Shown one piece after another: positions 34,005 through 43,434 of a stretch of 64,000 nt of DNA. The position numbers were made by a program, and so were the translations under genes. A model generated the notes under the pieces. The model was not told the DNA's origin. It searched no databases and saw only the letters and a program-made list of their open reading frames with translations. Every line of letters begins with the position of its first letter. The first letter of the stretch is position 1. This DNA comes from Flavobacteriales bacterium (GTDB lineage: Bacteria > Bacteroidota > Bacteroidia > CAIKAF01): the NCBI GenBank assembly GCA_018401695.1, contig JAGYKD010000001.1, forward strand, positions 284,016 to 348,015, written 5' to 3'.

Positions 34005-34165
34005 TGCCTATGGGCACGGGCCAGGGATGGAGCCCGGGAGCGGGCCTTAGGGCGGCTTGCGGAGCCACGCCTGAGGAAGTGGAGCTTTGCGGAACTACCG
34101 GAAGGCATGGCACCGCTGGCCGGCCGACAGGCCCCGAAGGGCGAGAGCCCGTAAGGCCCCCAAAA
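34005..34165 (+). repeat. GC-rich structured element, plus orientation
   Basis: Starts CTATGGGCACGGGCCAGGGA and TGGAGCCCGGGAGCGGGC, contains GCCTGAGGAAGTGGAGC (the AGGAAG loop variant), and ends GAAGGGCGAGAGCCCG then TAAGGCCCCCAAAAG. It begins a few bases after the M28 peptidase stop, like the element after engB. Confidence 0.65.
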
Positions 34166-34241
34166 GATAAGAATGATTTAACCCCATTTTGGCGGCCAAT
34201 TGGTATTGGAAATGCCTAATATTGAGGGTAATTTCTATGCT

Positions 34242-35537
34242 ATGCGCACCATTTTCATGCTTGGGCTGTTGGTCCTTTCTCTTATGCTTGGTAAGCTTCA
34301 TGCCCAAGGCGTAAAAATTTCTACGAGTCCGGGAGCCCCGGACAGTTCGGCCATTTTGGAGTTGGATGCCAGCGATCGAGGTTTTTTAATACCGCGTATG
34401 AGTCAGGCTCAACGAGATGCGATTGTGAATCCTGCCGTTGGCTTGCAGATTTTCAATACCACCAGCGATTGTGTGGATATGTATTTTAACTCCGGTTGGT
34501 CGTCTATTCATTGCGGTTGTTCCCAGAGTCCGTCGGCCCAGTTTAGCTTGTCTCCCAGCCCTGCGGGCACTGGGAGTCCGGTTACGGCCACGGCGCTGCA
34601 AGCCGGCACTTCGAGTTTTCAATGGAGCTTTGCTTCCGGCACCCCCTCTTCCGGTTCCGGGTCCAGTGCTACCAGTGCTTGGTCTAATGCCGGCAGTTAT
34701 CAGGTTTCATTAACGGTAACCGATAGCGTAGGATGTTCCGACAGTTCCAGCCAGACCCTGGTGGTGAATGCTTGCTCCAATGGGAGCCAGACCTTTAACC
34801 ATACCGGTGGATTGCAAACTTGGACGGTGCCGGCCAATGCCTGCAACGTAACCATTTTGGCAGAAGGCGCTCAGGGGGGAAATGGCCAACAAGGCGGCAC
34901 CGGAGGCAATGGCGCTTCCATTCAAGGAACTTTTAGCAATCTAAACCCCGGCGATGTGCTGGTGGTGGTGGTTGGAGGCAGGGGAACTTCGGGTGTTTCC
35001 GGCAATGCTTCGCGCGGCGGCGGCGGCGGTGGCGGTAGCTTTGTGTATACCCAAGCCAACAATACGCTGTTGATTGCTGCGGGCGGTGGCGGTGGTGGCG
35101 GATTTAGCTCCGGAAATGGGGGGGCTGGCCAGAGTGGAACCTCCGGCGGAAATGGAGCCTCCGGAAGTGCAGGGGGTACCAATGGAAATGGAGGCGGAAT
35201 TGTTACTACCAACGGTTACGATGGAGGTGGAGGTGCAGGCTGGCTGAGCAACGGTAGCTCCAACGCGCAAGCCACCGGAGGAAGAACCCGCACCAATGGC
35301 TGGACCGGTGGTTCGGCCAATGCCTACAATCCTACTGGGGTAAATGGAGGCTTTGGCGGCGGTGGCGGAGCCGAACATGGCGCCGGCGGCGGCGGCGGAT
35401 ATTCCGGAGGCGGTGGTGGCCGCAATGGCAACCCCTACGGTGCAGGCGGCGGCGGAAGCTTTAATGGCGGAAGCAACCAGAGCAATCAGTCCGGAATTAG
35501 GACCGGCCATGGGCGAGTTGTAATTACTTGGAACTAA
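34242..35537 (+). CDS. Secreted PKD and ALK/LTK-like glycine-rich domain protein (copy 2)
   Basis: 431 residues from the ATG at 34242 that opens the signal peptide MRTIFMLGLLVLSLMLGKL. The N-terminal module GVKISTSPGAPDSSAILELD ... VGLQIFNTTSDCVDMYF is nearly identical to that of the next gene. One PKD-like repeat (FQWSFASGTPSSG, SNAGSYQVSLTVTD) follows. The glycine-rich domain opens with GGLQTWTVPANACNVTILAE and GAQGG, contains runs such as GGGGGGGSFVYTQANNTLLI then AAGGGGGGG, and ends GHGRVVITWN. There is no T9SS tail. It is 4 bp upstream of copy 3, so the two form an operon. Confidence 0.85.
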   Translation: MRTIFMLGLLVLSLMLGKLHAQGVKISTSPGAPDSSAILELDASDRGFLIPRMSQAQRDAIVNPAVGLQIFNTTSDCVDMYFNSGWSSIHCGCSQSPSAQFSLSPSPAGTGSPVTATALQAGTSSFQWSFASGTPSSGSGSSATSAWSNAGSYQVSLTVTDSVGCSDSSSQTLVVNACSNGSQTFNHTGGLQTWTVPANACNVTILAEGAQGGNGQQGGTGGNGASIQGTFSNLNPGDVLVVVVGGRGTSGVSGNASRGGGGGGGSFVYTQANNTLLIAAGGGGGGGFSSGNGGAGQSGTSGGNGASGSAGGTNGNGGGIVTTNGYDGGGGAGWLSNGSSNAQATGGRTRTNGWTGGSANAYNPTGVNGGFGGGGGAEHGAGGGGGYSGGGGGRNGNPYGAGGGGSFNGGSNQSNQSGIRTGHGRVVITWN

Positions 35538-35541
35538 AATT

Positions 35542-37113
35542 ATGCGATACTTACTGTCTGTTATTCTATTTGGGTTTTTATCTATTTCGGCGCTAGCCCA
35601 GGGCGTAAAAATTTCTACGAACCCAGGTGCGCCCGACAGTTCGGCTATTTTGGAGCTGGATGCCAGCGACCGTGGCTTTTTGCTGCCTCGTTTGAGCATT
35701 ACTCAACGCAATAGCATCAACAATCCTGCGGTGGGTTTGCAGATTTATAATACCACTTCGCAGTGTGTGGAAACTTATTTTCCTTTAGGTTGGAGGGCTA
35801 CGGGGTGCAACTGCATTCAATTTCCCAATACCGGTTTTTCGTTTCAACCGACGTTTCCTTCGGCGGGATCTCCGATTCAATTTGCGGCAGCAGACACCAA
35901 CCAATCGTATCAGTGGTCTTTTGCTTCCGGAACTCCGGCGACGGACACCGTTTGGAACCCGAGTAGCACCTTTGCCAATGCGGGCAATTATCAGGTAACC
36001 TTGGTGGTTACGGATAGCTTGGGTTGTAGCGATTCAAGTACCCAAACGCTAAACGTACAAAACTGTCCGTTGAATGTGCCGGATCCGGGTTTTACTATGA
36101 GTTCAAATCCTGCCGGAAACGGTCAAACCGTACACTTCAGTCCAAACACCCTCAGCGGGGTTAGTTACAGTTGGACTTTTGGATCGGGGACACCTGCAAG
36201 CTCCATTTTGGCTTCACCAAGCGCCGTATGGAGTCAGGCCGGGACCTACTCCGTAGGCCTTACCGTAACCGACTCAGCCACGGGTTGTACCCAAACCAGC
36301 AGTCAAAACATTACCATAAACAATTGCGTTACGGGAGGCTCAGCGAACTTTCTGTATACGGGAAATATTGTGTTGTGGACGGTACCCGCCGGGGTATGCC
36401 AAATTCAAGTAGAAGCTTGGGGAGCACGTGGTGGAGCAGGAGGAGGAAGAGGTGCCTATGTAGCCGGCACCTTTACCGTATCGCCGGGTACCACCTTTAA
36501 AATTCTGGTAGGTCAGGAAGGCGGCAACGGCAATGGCGGTGGTGGCGGTGGAGGCACCTTTTTTGTAGACAACAACAATACCCCCTTTCTTATTGCCGGA
36601 GGCGGAGGTGGTTTGGGCTATGCCAACAACTATAATGCCTCAGTTATGGAAGGCGGGCGCTGCCAAAACGATGGTTGCAATGCCACGGCGGGAAGTTGTG
36701 GCACCCCGGGCAATGGCGGCACCGGAGGTCAGGGGGGCCAAGGAGGCACCTGTACCCAAAACGGCACAGGTGGCGGTGGTGGCGGCGGCTTACTCACCGG
36801 AGGAGGCGCAGCCAATGGATGCAGTTATAGCTCAACTACAGGGGGCCAAGCCTTTGTAAATGGCGGTGCAGGTGGAAACGGAGGTTGCGGAGTTGCCGGC
36901 GGCTTTGGTGGTGGCGGCGGCGGCGGTTGCAACGGCGGCGGTGCCGGCGGCGGCGGTGGCTATTCGGGTGGCGGTGGTGCCAATCCTTGGTGCAATAATG
37001 GCGGTATCGGAGGTAACGGTGCCGGAGGAGGTTGTTTTAATTCCGGGACCAACCAGACCTTAACTCCTGGGGGCAATCAACAAAACGACGGACGCTTGTA
37101 TATTACTTGGTAG
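35542..37113 (+). CDS. Secreted PKD and ALK/LTK-like glycine-rich domain protein (copy 3)
   Basis: 523 residues. Signal peptide MRYLLSVILFGFLSISALA; shared N-terminal module GVKISTNPGAPDSSAILELD; two PKD-like repeats (YQWSFASGTPATD, YSWTFGSGTPASS); then a glycine-rich domain starting YTGNIVLWTVPAGVCQIQVE, AWGARGGAG, with cysteines (GRCQNDGCNATAGSCGTPGN) not found in copy 2, and ending RLYITW. The cysteines suggest disulfide-bonded loops extruding from the poly-glycine core. The strong similarity to copy 2 in the N-terminal module and divergence in the glycine-rich domain suggest duplication followed by diversification of the exposed part. Confidence 0.85.
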   Translation: MRYLLSVILFGFLSISALAQGVKISTNPGAPDSSAILELDASDRGFLLPRLSITQRNSINNPAVGLQIYNTTSQCVETYFPLGWRATGCNCIQFPNTGFSFQPTFPSAGSPIQFAAADTNQSYQWSFASGTPATDTVWNPSSTFANAGNYQVTLVVTDSLGCSDSSTQTLNVQNCPLNVPDPGFTMSSNPAGNGQTVHFSPNTLSGVSYSWTFGSGTPASSILASPSAVWSQAGTYSVGLTVTDSATGCTQTSSQNITINNCVTGGSANFLYTGNIVLWTVPAGVCQIQVEAWGARGGAGGGRGAYVAGTFTVSPGTTFKILVGQEGGNGNGGGGGGGTFFVDNNNTPFLIAGGGGGLGYANNYNASVMEGGRCQNDGCNATAGSCGTPGNGGTGGQGGQGGTCTQNGTGGGGGGGLLTGGGAANGCSYSSTTGGQAFVNGGAGGNGGCGVAGGFGGGGGGGCNGGGAGGGGGYSGGGGANPWCNNGGIGGNGAGGGCFNSGTNQTLTPGGNQQNDGRLYITW

Positions 37114-37210
37114 CTGCAAGCTATTTAAAGCTAAGTCGTTAGCCAATTTCTCAAAAAAAGCCAAGCTTTTTCGGGCTTCTTTGTACCTTAGAGGAGTAAA
37201 ATATATTGCT

Positions 37211-40200
37211 ATGCGTTCTATTGCTATTTGGGTACTTGCCCTTGGTTTCGGTTTTTTGGGTTTGAAAGCGCAAACCCTGCTCCAACAAGAAACCGTTCCA
37301 CATCTAAAAAACGTGGCGGCGCAAGCCCAAATGGAGGAAACTATCGGATATTATTTGGTGCATATGCACCGAACGCCTAATGCGTCAGAGCGCCGTGAAG
37401 CCAAAGCACAGGGCATTGAATTCTTGGATTATTATCCCAAGCAGAGCTATTCGGTGCGGTTGCAACAGCCGGTAACGCATCAGCAATTGCACGCTTTTGG
37501 CATTGAGGGCATACAATCCTATAAGCAGAGTTGGAAGCTCGATCCCGCCGTGGTAAGCGGCGAACTGCCTCATTGGACCTATGCCGAAAACGGCAAGCTT
37601 TGGTTGGTGGTAAAACCTTTTCCCAATGTAAGCAAGCAAGAAGCCGAAGCCAAGGCCAAGGAAGCCGGGTTTAGAGTTGTTCCAAGTCCTAATTTCGGCA
37701 TGGGATTTTTGGTAGAATTGGACGCTCCCTTGAGTCCACAAAACGTTCCGGATTGGGTACAATACCTGTCACCGATGACCGATCCGGGCGAGCCTGAAAA
37801 CCGTGAGGGAAAAGCCAACCACCGAACGCATTATTTACGTCTAAAGGCAGGAAGCAATATACATTTAGATGGCACAGGAGTAAAAGTTATGCTCAACGAC
37901 GATGGCCCCATTCGTCCGCACATTGATTTTCATAACCGAATTGATGACCAAGGCTTTGTAGATTACGGCAGCCATGGAGACCACTGTGGGGGTACCATAA
38001 ATGCAGCAGGAAATTTGGAGCCAAGGGGCGAAGGCAATGCTCCAGGAGCTTGGCTTCGGGTATACAATTACACCACCAATCCTGCGAGTCCGGACGGATT
38101 TTTCTCCTTTCCGGGTTCTTATGTAAACGACAGCATTGTTATTACCAGCAACAGCTACTCCAACGGTTGCAATTCGGGCTACAACTTTTTGGCCCAGTAC
38201 TTAGACGGTACGGTGCGCACGCATCAAGGCTTGATGCATGTATTTTCGGCCGGTAATAGTGGGTCCTCGAATTGCAGTTATGGTGCCGGTTCGGGCTGGG
38301 GTAATATTACAGGTGGTCATAAAGTAGGCAAGAATGTAATTGCGGTGGGCAATGTTCAAAAAAGCGATGCCCTGGCCAGCTCCAGCAGCCGAGGCCCTGC
38401 GCACGACGGTAGAATTAAGCCGGATGTTTGTGCCGTGGGTACCTCGGTGTATAGTACCTACGACAACAGCTCACAATACGCCAGCCTTACGGGAACATCT
38501 ATGGCTTGCCCCGGAGTTGCAGGCGCCATGGCCGTAATGCATGAAGGCTACCGGGCATTAAACAACGACCAAATTCCGCATTCCGGTCTATTGAAAGGAA
38601 TACTAATGAACACTGCGGAAGATTTGGGCAACAGCGGGCCGGACTACCGCTACGGCTATGGCAGAATCAATATCCGCAGAGCCTACGAAAGCATTAAAAA
38701 CAATTGGTTCCTTTACGATTCTCTGGATCAAGGCAATACCAAAACCTACACCATTACTGTGCCCCAAGGGCTAAGAGAAGTTAGAGTAATGCTGTATTGG
38801 CACGACATACCGGCCCAACAAAACGTAAGTCGGGCCTTGGTGAACGATTTGGATATGGTAGTGACCGCACCGGGGGGACAAAGTTATCAACCTTGGGTGC
38901 TTAATCCTACGCCCACCAGTGCTGCATTAAACAGTACTGCGGTTCGGGCCAGGGACAGCTTAAACAACATGGAACAAGTAACCTTGTTGCTTCCTACCGC
39001 AGGCACCTATACAGTAACCGTGAATGGATTCAATGTTCCTCAGGGGCCTCAGGACTATCATTTAACCTGGGACTTGGTGCCTGAAGAGTTGGTGGTGGTA
39101 TTCCCGGCCGGCGGCGAAGGTTTTGCTCCAGGCGCCCAAGAACGAATTTACTGGGATTATTATGGCATGCCCGGCAACTTTACCCTGGATTACTCTACGG
39201 ACAATGGCCAAACGTGGAACAATATTGCCGGAGTATCCAGCAGCACACGCAACTACTTGTGGACCGTGCCAAATGTGCCTACAGGACAGGCTAGAGTGCG
39301 TGTAAGTCGTGGAAACACAAGTGACATGGGGCAGGCGCCATTTTCTATTATGCCTGTTCCTACCGGATTGCAAACCGACACCATTTGTCCCTATTCTGTA
39401 AAACTGGAGTGGAACGCAGTACCCGGAGCCACCGGCTACGATGTGTTTATGTTGGGGAATTTGTACATGGACTCCGTAGGAACGACTACCCAAACCGAGT
39501 TTACGGTTGCTCCGGTGAATACGGCCAACGATAATTGGTTTAGCGTAAGGGCCCGAGGAGCGAACGGTGCGGTGAGCGAACGTGCTCGTGCCATTCGTCA
39601 AAATGCCGGCTGGGGTCCCTGCGATCCGGTCTACGATTTGGCCATGGAGCCCATTTCTTATCCCTTTGCGCCCCGAACTCCTTCTTGTTTGCAGGGAGAA
39701 CCGGTAACTATTCATTTGAAAAACCACAGCTATACCCCATTTACCAACGTACCTGTATTTTACCAGGTAGATAATGGTCCCATAGTAAATGCGACCATAA
39801 CGGGAACTATAGCCCCACAAAGCGATACCATGTTTGTTTTTCCGCAGCCCTTGAGCACCACCGGAAATGGTCCCTTTACGTTTACTGTGGGCCACAGCGA
39901 TCCCAACGATAACCTGCCGAACAACAACAGCCAAACCATAAGCTTTCAATGGGACAATAGCGCGGCAGCTACCCTCCCCTGGACAGAGGACTTTGAAACG
40001 ATGAATGTTTGCGGCGCTCCCTCCGGTTGCGAAGCTTCCAATTGCAATTTAGGGAATAGCCTTATCAACATAGAAAACGGCAGTAGCGATCAAAGCAACT
40101 GGATTGTTTGGTCGGGCCTTACTCCCACCAGCGGTACCGGACCGAGCATGGATTTTGTTCCCGGCAACAGCAATGGCCACTACGCTTATTTGGAAAGCAG

Positions 40201-41236
40201 TGGATGCGGCTTAAATGAAGCCCACATGTTGCTGCCCTGCATGGATTTGAGCAATACCACCAAGGTCTTTGGCAGCTATGGCTACCATTTGGATGCCAAT
40301 ACCACCTCCTCCATTCATGTAGATGTATTTAGTCAGGGGCAATGGCACAAGGACATTAGTTTTGTAGACCAGGGCAATGGATTTTGGGAGCGTGACACCT
40401 TTGATTTATCTCCCTTCACGGGTCAAAAAGTAGTGGTGCGTATTCGTGCCCGGAACGGACAAACCGGAATGGGAGATCCTGCCATTGACGGTATTGTGGT
40501 AACCGATATTTCGAGCGGATTTACCATGCCCGATACCCTTTGCGTCGGCGATGCGGTTCATGTTCAAAATCAGGCCGATGGTCTTATCCAAAATTACCAA
40601 TGGAGTTTTGGGAATGCGGCAAGTCCGCCGGCATCGTCCGTGGCGCAACCCAACGTTACTTTCCAATCGACAGGCAGCATGCAAGTACAACAAACGATTG
40701 TGGGCCACGACACCAGCTTAACGAGCAGTCAACAAGTTATGGTATTGGATGTTCCTCAGGTAGCTTTCAGCTCGGGCTTTAATGGAGGTTTGAGCTATAC
40801 CTTCGATGGAAGCGTCTCAGGACCTGGAATTTACAGCTGGGATTTGGGCGATGGTACGCAGGCTAGCGGTCCGGTGGTGAACCACACCTATGGCCAAACC
40901 GGAGCCTACGATGTACTGCTTACCGTAAGCAACCTTTGCGGCACCGATAGCTTGCGAAAAACCGTTAATTTCACTGGGCTAGAGACTGTTTCTCCGCAAG
41001 GTATGCGTTGGTATCCCAACCCGAGCAAGGATGGTATTTTTTACCTGGAATGGCTTCCTGTAACTGCAGAAATTGATTTCCAGCTGTTGGATATTACAGG
41101 ACGGTTGTTGTATCAAACCAAAATTCAGGGCCAAGCAGGTCAGTTTGTTGTAGAGCAGGCCTTGCCTTCGGGTGTTTACCTGCTTCAACTGCAGTGGAAC
41201 GACCAACGGATTGGCGGACGATTGGTGGTGGAGTAA
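37211..41236 (+). CDS. Very large secreted subtilisin-family (S8) protease with T9SS tail
   Basis: 1341 residues from the ATG at 37211 opening the signal peptide MRSIAIWVLALGFGFLGLKA. After a ~200-residue N-terminal region comes the S8 domain: Asp in VKVMLNDDGPIRPHIDF, His in GSHGDHCGGTI, Asn/oxyanion in VFSAGNSGSSNC, Ser in LTGTSMACPGVAGAM. Then a P-domain-like or beta-sandwich part, a Ser-Thr-N type motif, an FN3-like domain, a MAM-like domain (PWTEDFETMNVCGAPSGCEA), PKD, and a T9SS sorting tail (WYPNPSKDGIFYLEW, LPSGVYLLQLQW). The catalytic triad is present though its surroundings differ from the canonical DTG and HGTHVAG. It may process surface proteins such as its glycine-rich neighbours; this is only an inference from position. 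Confidence 0.85.
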   Translation: MRSIAIWVLALGFGFLGLKAQTLLQQETVPHLKNVAAQAQMEETIGYYLVHMHRTPNASERREAKAQGIEFLDYYPKQSYSVRLQQPVTHQQLHAFGIEGIQSYKQSWKLDPAVVSGELPHWTYAENGKLWLVVKPFPNVSKQEAEAKAKEAGFRVVPSPNFGMGFLVELDAPLSPQNVPDWVQYLSPMTDPGEPENREGKANHRTHYLRLKAGSNIHLDGTGVKVMLNDDGPIRPHIDFHNRIDDQGFVDYGSHGDHCGGTINAAGNLEPRGEGNAPGAWLRVYNYTTNPASPDGFFSFPGSYVNDSIVITSNSYSNGCNSGYNFLAQYLDGTVRTHQGLMHVFSAGNSGSSNCSYGAGSGWGNITGGHKVGKNVIAVGNVQKSDALASSSSRGPAHDGRIKPDVCAVGTSVYSTYDNSSQYASLTGTSMACPGVAGAMAVMHEGYRALNNDQIPHSGLLKGILMNTAEDLGNSGPDYRYGYGRINIRRAYESIKNNWFLYDSLDQGNTKTYTITVPQGLREVRVMLYWHDIPAQQNVSRALVNDLDMVVTAPGGQSYQPWVLNPTPTSAALNSTAVRARDSLNNMEQVTLLLPTAGTYTVTVNGFNVPQGPQDYHLTWDLVPEELVVVFPAGGEGFAPGAQERIYWDYYGMPGNFTLDYSTDNGQTWNNIAGVSSSTRNYLWTVPNVPTGQARVRVSRGNTSDMGQAPFSIMPVPTGLQTDTICPYSVKLEWNAVPGATGYDVFMLGNLYMDSVGTTTQTEFTVAPVNTANDNWFSVRARGANGAVSERARAIRQNAGWGPCDPVYDLAMEPISYPFAPRTPSCLQGEPVTIHLKNHSYTPFTNVPVFYQVDNGPIVNATITGTIAPQSDTMFVFPQPLSTTGNGPFTFTVGHSDPNDNLPNNNSQTISFQWDNSAAATLPWTEDFETMNVCGAPSGCEASNCNLGNSLINIENGSSDQSNWIVWSGLTPTSGTGPSMDFVPGNSNGHYAYLESSGCGLNEAHMLLPCMDLSNTTKVFGSYGYHLDANTTSSIHVDVFSQGQWHKDISFVDQGNGFWERDTFDLSPFTGQKVVVRIRARNGQTGMGDPAIDGIVVTDISSGFTMPDTLCVGDAVHVQNQADGLIQNYQWSFGNAASPPASSVAQPNVTFQSTGSMQVQQTIVGHDTSLTSSQQVMVLDVPQVAFSSGFNGGLSYTFDGSVSGPGIYSWDLGDGTQASGPVVNHTYGQTGAYDVLLTVSNLCGTDSLRKTVNFTGLETVSPQGMRWYPNPSKDGIFYLEWLPVTAEIDFQLLDITGRLLYQTKIQGQAGQFVVEQALPSGVYLLQLQWNDQRIGGRLVVE

Positions 41237-41457
41237 TAGGGAATAGCCCAGAAGTCGGGGCAGGGGGAGTTTACTTATGGTAAATAAGCCTGCATCTTTG
41301 GGTCAGGACAAAATCCTTGAGATTTAGACGCATGGCAACCCAAACGTTCCAGGGAGGGTGTACATCCTGACCGAGGCATCAGGGCAGGTTCGCCGTCGGA
41401 ATGGCAGTGCGTCTACCGTCTCAAATTGGAGAAACAGGAATTCTGGTAACAAAGGAA

Positions 41458-41487
41458 ATGGGCAACCACTTTTCAGCAGTTGCCCAT
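41458..41487 (-). terminator. Hairpin downstream of the CsbD-like gene
   Basis: ATGGGCAAC...GTTGCCCAT, a perfect 9-bp stem with a 12-base loop, 24 bp after the csbD-like stop on the minus strand. The following T-rich stretch is weak (TTTCCTTTG), so termination is likely but not certain. The flank 41237-41457 has MITE-like scraps (for example CAGTGCGTCTACCGTCTC) and no gene. Confidence 0.55.
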
Positions 41488-41510
41488 TGCTCCTTCACTT
41501 CCGACAAAGG

Positions 41511-41735
41511 TCAGAGTGCCTTGGGTTCACTTTTCCGGATGATGTTGATTACCTCTTCTCGCTTTTTGTTTAAGCGTGTTTCAAGACGTTTGATCAGGTC
41601 GTTTTCTTTGCCTTGTTCAAACTTGAGGTCATTGTCGGTAAGCTGGCTGTATTTCTGCTTCAAATCTTTGGCTTGGTTTTCCCAATTTCCACTGATTTTG
41701 AATTGTTCCGGGGTTTTGTGTGCCGTGTTTTCCAT
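41511..41735 (-). CDS. CsbD-like stress protein
   Basis: 74 residues. ISGNWENQAKDLKQKYSQLT, DNDLKFEQGKENDLIKRLET and RLNKKREEVINIIRKSEPK match the CsbD family in its Bacteroidota form: two short charged helices with W-x-x-x-K and T-D-x-DL signals. Members are general stress proteins of unknown mechanism, probably cytosolic and small, hydrophilic. It is separated from the AraC-type regulator gene by 581 bp that hold no gene I recognise (41736-42316), only GACGCTTCGGTCGGG-type scraps. Confidence 0.8.
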   Translation of the reverse strand: MENTAHKTPEQFKISGNWENQAKDLKQKYSQLTDNDLKFEQGKENDLIKRLETRLNKKREEVINIIRKSEPKAL

Positions 41736-42316
41736 GATAACTTGTTTTTAGTTGACCAGTATCGGTTCAACAATTCAAAGGTGGGTCATTTTAAGGTAGC
41801 TTACCTTACACCTTTGGAAGCGGGTGTTGCATAATTCAGGGAAAACGATTTTATTACCAATAATTTACCTTTTTGAAGATACCAAGAAGGCCAACAGGTA
41901 CTAATCTATATTGAGCCCCGCTTAAAGCAGGGAATAATTCCCCCCTGGTAGTCAAAAACCAAGCCTTTTGCCAAGTTTCGCAAGTATGGGACCGCTGAGG
42001 GGAGGCATTTTCATTTTTTAACGCTGACGCTTCGGTTAGGATTCAAAATGCTTGGGGTTTGGCCGTAATGCAAACCCTGACGCTTCGGTCGGGCAGAAAT
42101 GCTGCCAGAATAGTGTCCCGGCAAGGGTCTTGCATCCATTCCTCGCTAAGTTTTCCTTACAAGGACAAGGATACCCCGTGTGTTTAACGTTTGTCCCTTA
42201 AGGGTCATGTCGAATTTACCGATAGGCGTTCAACGCGTTGGCACAAGGGGAAAAAAACTCCAAGAACATACGTGGCCTGAGATGAAACTGCCCCAGCTTT
42301 GCCCTGAGGGAGAACC

Positions 42317-42877
42317 TCAAATATCTTCAATAGGTATTCTGCGTTGGGTGGCCAAACCTTTATAAAAGGTTGGGGTTAGGCCGGTTACCTGTTTGAATTG
42401 ATGGGAAACGTGCGCTACGCTGCTGTAGCCCAACCGGAAGGCAATTTCCGTTAAGGTTATTTCATTGTAGATAAGGTATTCTTTTACCTTTTCGATTTTT
42501 TGAGCAATTATATATTGTTGAATGGTTGATCCCTTAACTTCGGAGAAAATAGTGGAGAGGTAGGCATAGTCGTAGCCCAGTTGTTGGCTCAAAAAATGAG
42601 AATAATTTGTTTTAGGAAGCTCCTCGCTATGGTGAATCATGCTTACAATAACATTTTTGATGTTTTCGACCAGAATGCTCTTTTTGCCATCCAAAATTTC
42701 CAGGCCGGACTTAGCAAGGTTACCTTTGAGAGCCTGCATGTTTGCGTTGCTTGGGGACTCAAACAGTTCTACCAGACCCAACTCTACAATAAAGGACTTC
42801 AAGCCCAGTTTTTTAAGCTCTTCAATAACCAAAAGTTTGCACCTTAGGCTAACCATATATTTTATATAAATTTTCAT
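42317..42877 (-). CDS. AraC-family transcriptional regulator
   Basis: 186 residues. A short N-terminal part MKIYIKYMVSLRCKLLVIEE precedes a C-terminal AraC/XylS DNA-binding domain with two helix-turn-helix motifs: FLSQQLGYDYAYLSTIFSEV and IAFRLGYSSVAHVSHQFKQV followed by TGLTPTFYK. No classic ligand-binding domain is present. The N-terminal pattern (MVSLRCK, LxxLGL) is common in Bacteroidota regulators that accompany csbD-like genes, so it may control the neighbouring stress gene; this is inferred from position. Confidence 0.85.
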   Translation of the reverse strand: MKIYIKYMVSLRCKLLVIEELKKLGLKSFIVELGLVELFESPSNANMQALKGNLAKSGLEILDGKKSILVENIKNVIVSMIHHSEELPKTNYSHFLSQQLGYDYAYLSTIFSEVKGSTIQQYIIAQKIEKVKEYLIYNEITLTEIAFRLGYSSVAHVSHQFKQVTGLTPTFYKGLATQRRIPIEDI

Positions 42878-43249
42878 TTAGCCAACGGAATTTTGGTGTG
42901 ATTTGAATGCCCTTGCATTTTTTTGAATTTAGCGAAAATAAAGGAGATGAGCAAGCCATTGTAGCCTTAGGCAAGAAACCTTTTGAGTTGAAGAGCCTGG
43001 GCCATGCCTTTAAGTGGGCGGTATCGGAAGGCCATCAAAAAGGCCTCAGGAGACTGTTTAGGGGCTGCTATTCTGGTGCAACTATTGTACACTGACGGAG
43101 AGATTGGGGCACCAATTTAGCAGTTCTGCGGCTAGGTACTAAGAGACCGTTGGGGAGCCACTTTGCCTTGGGAATTTTGTCCTAAAAAAGGCCACGCATG
43201 CATGGTTTTGAAGTTTTAAGCAAGGGATAGCCCAATCATCCCACGGAGG
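42878..43249. other. Intergenic region with a possible gene fragment and MITE end
   Basis: From 42907 a 62-codon frame reads MPLHFFEFSENKGDEQAIVA and LGKKPFELKSLGHAFKWAVS before it runs into GAGACTGTTTAGGGGCTGCT (43050), a variant of the MITE left end. A second left-end variant, GAGACCGTTGGGG, occurs at 43144. The fragment has gene-like composition but I recognise no family. Confidence 0.3.
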
Positions 43250-43405
43250 AAGAATGCGCCCCGGCGCAGCTGAAAAGCCCGGAGGCACCACGCCCGCTCG
43301 GCTTGGCGAACGTAGGCCCCCTTTTTCGGGGGGACCACGTAGCGCCTAGCCGAGCGTGGCGCGGAGCCGAGGACTTGCAAGCGGAGACGGATAAGGCGCC
43401 CTCCC
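43250..43405 (+). repeat. GC-rich structured element, plus orientation
   Basis: Begins GCGCCCCGGCGCAGCTGAAA, AGCCCGGAGG; a long hairpin pairs CGCTCGGCTTGGCG with CGCCTAGCCGAGCG; then GGAGCCGAGGACTTGCAAGC and GGAGACGGATAAGGCGCCC. The loop contains GGACCACGTAGCGCC, like the copy at 47535-47720. It abuts the 3' end of the large sensor kinase gene, converging with it. Confidence 0.7.
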
Positions 43406-43434
43406 CAAAAAACACCTTCCTTATTAAACCTTCC

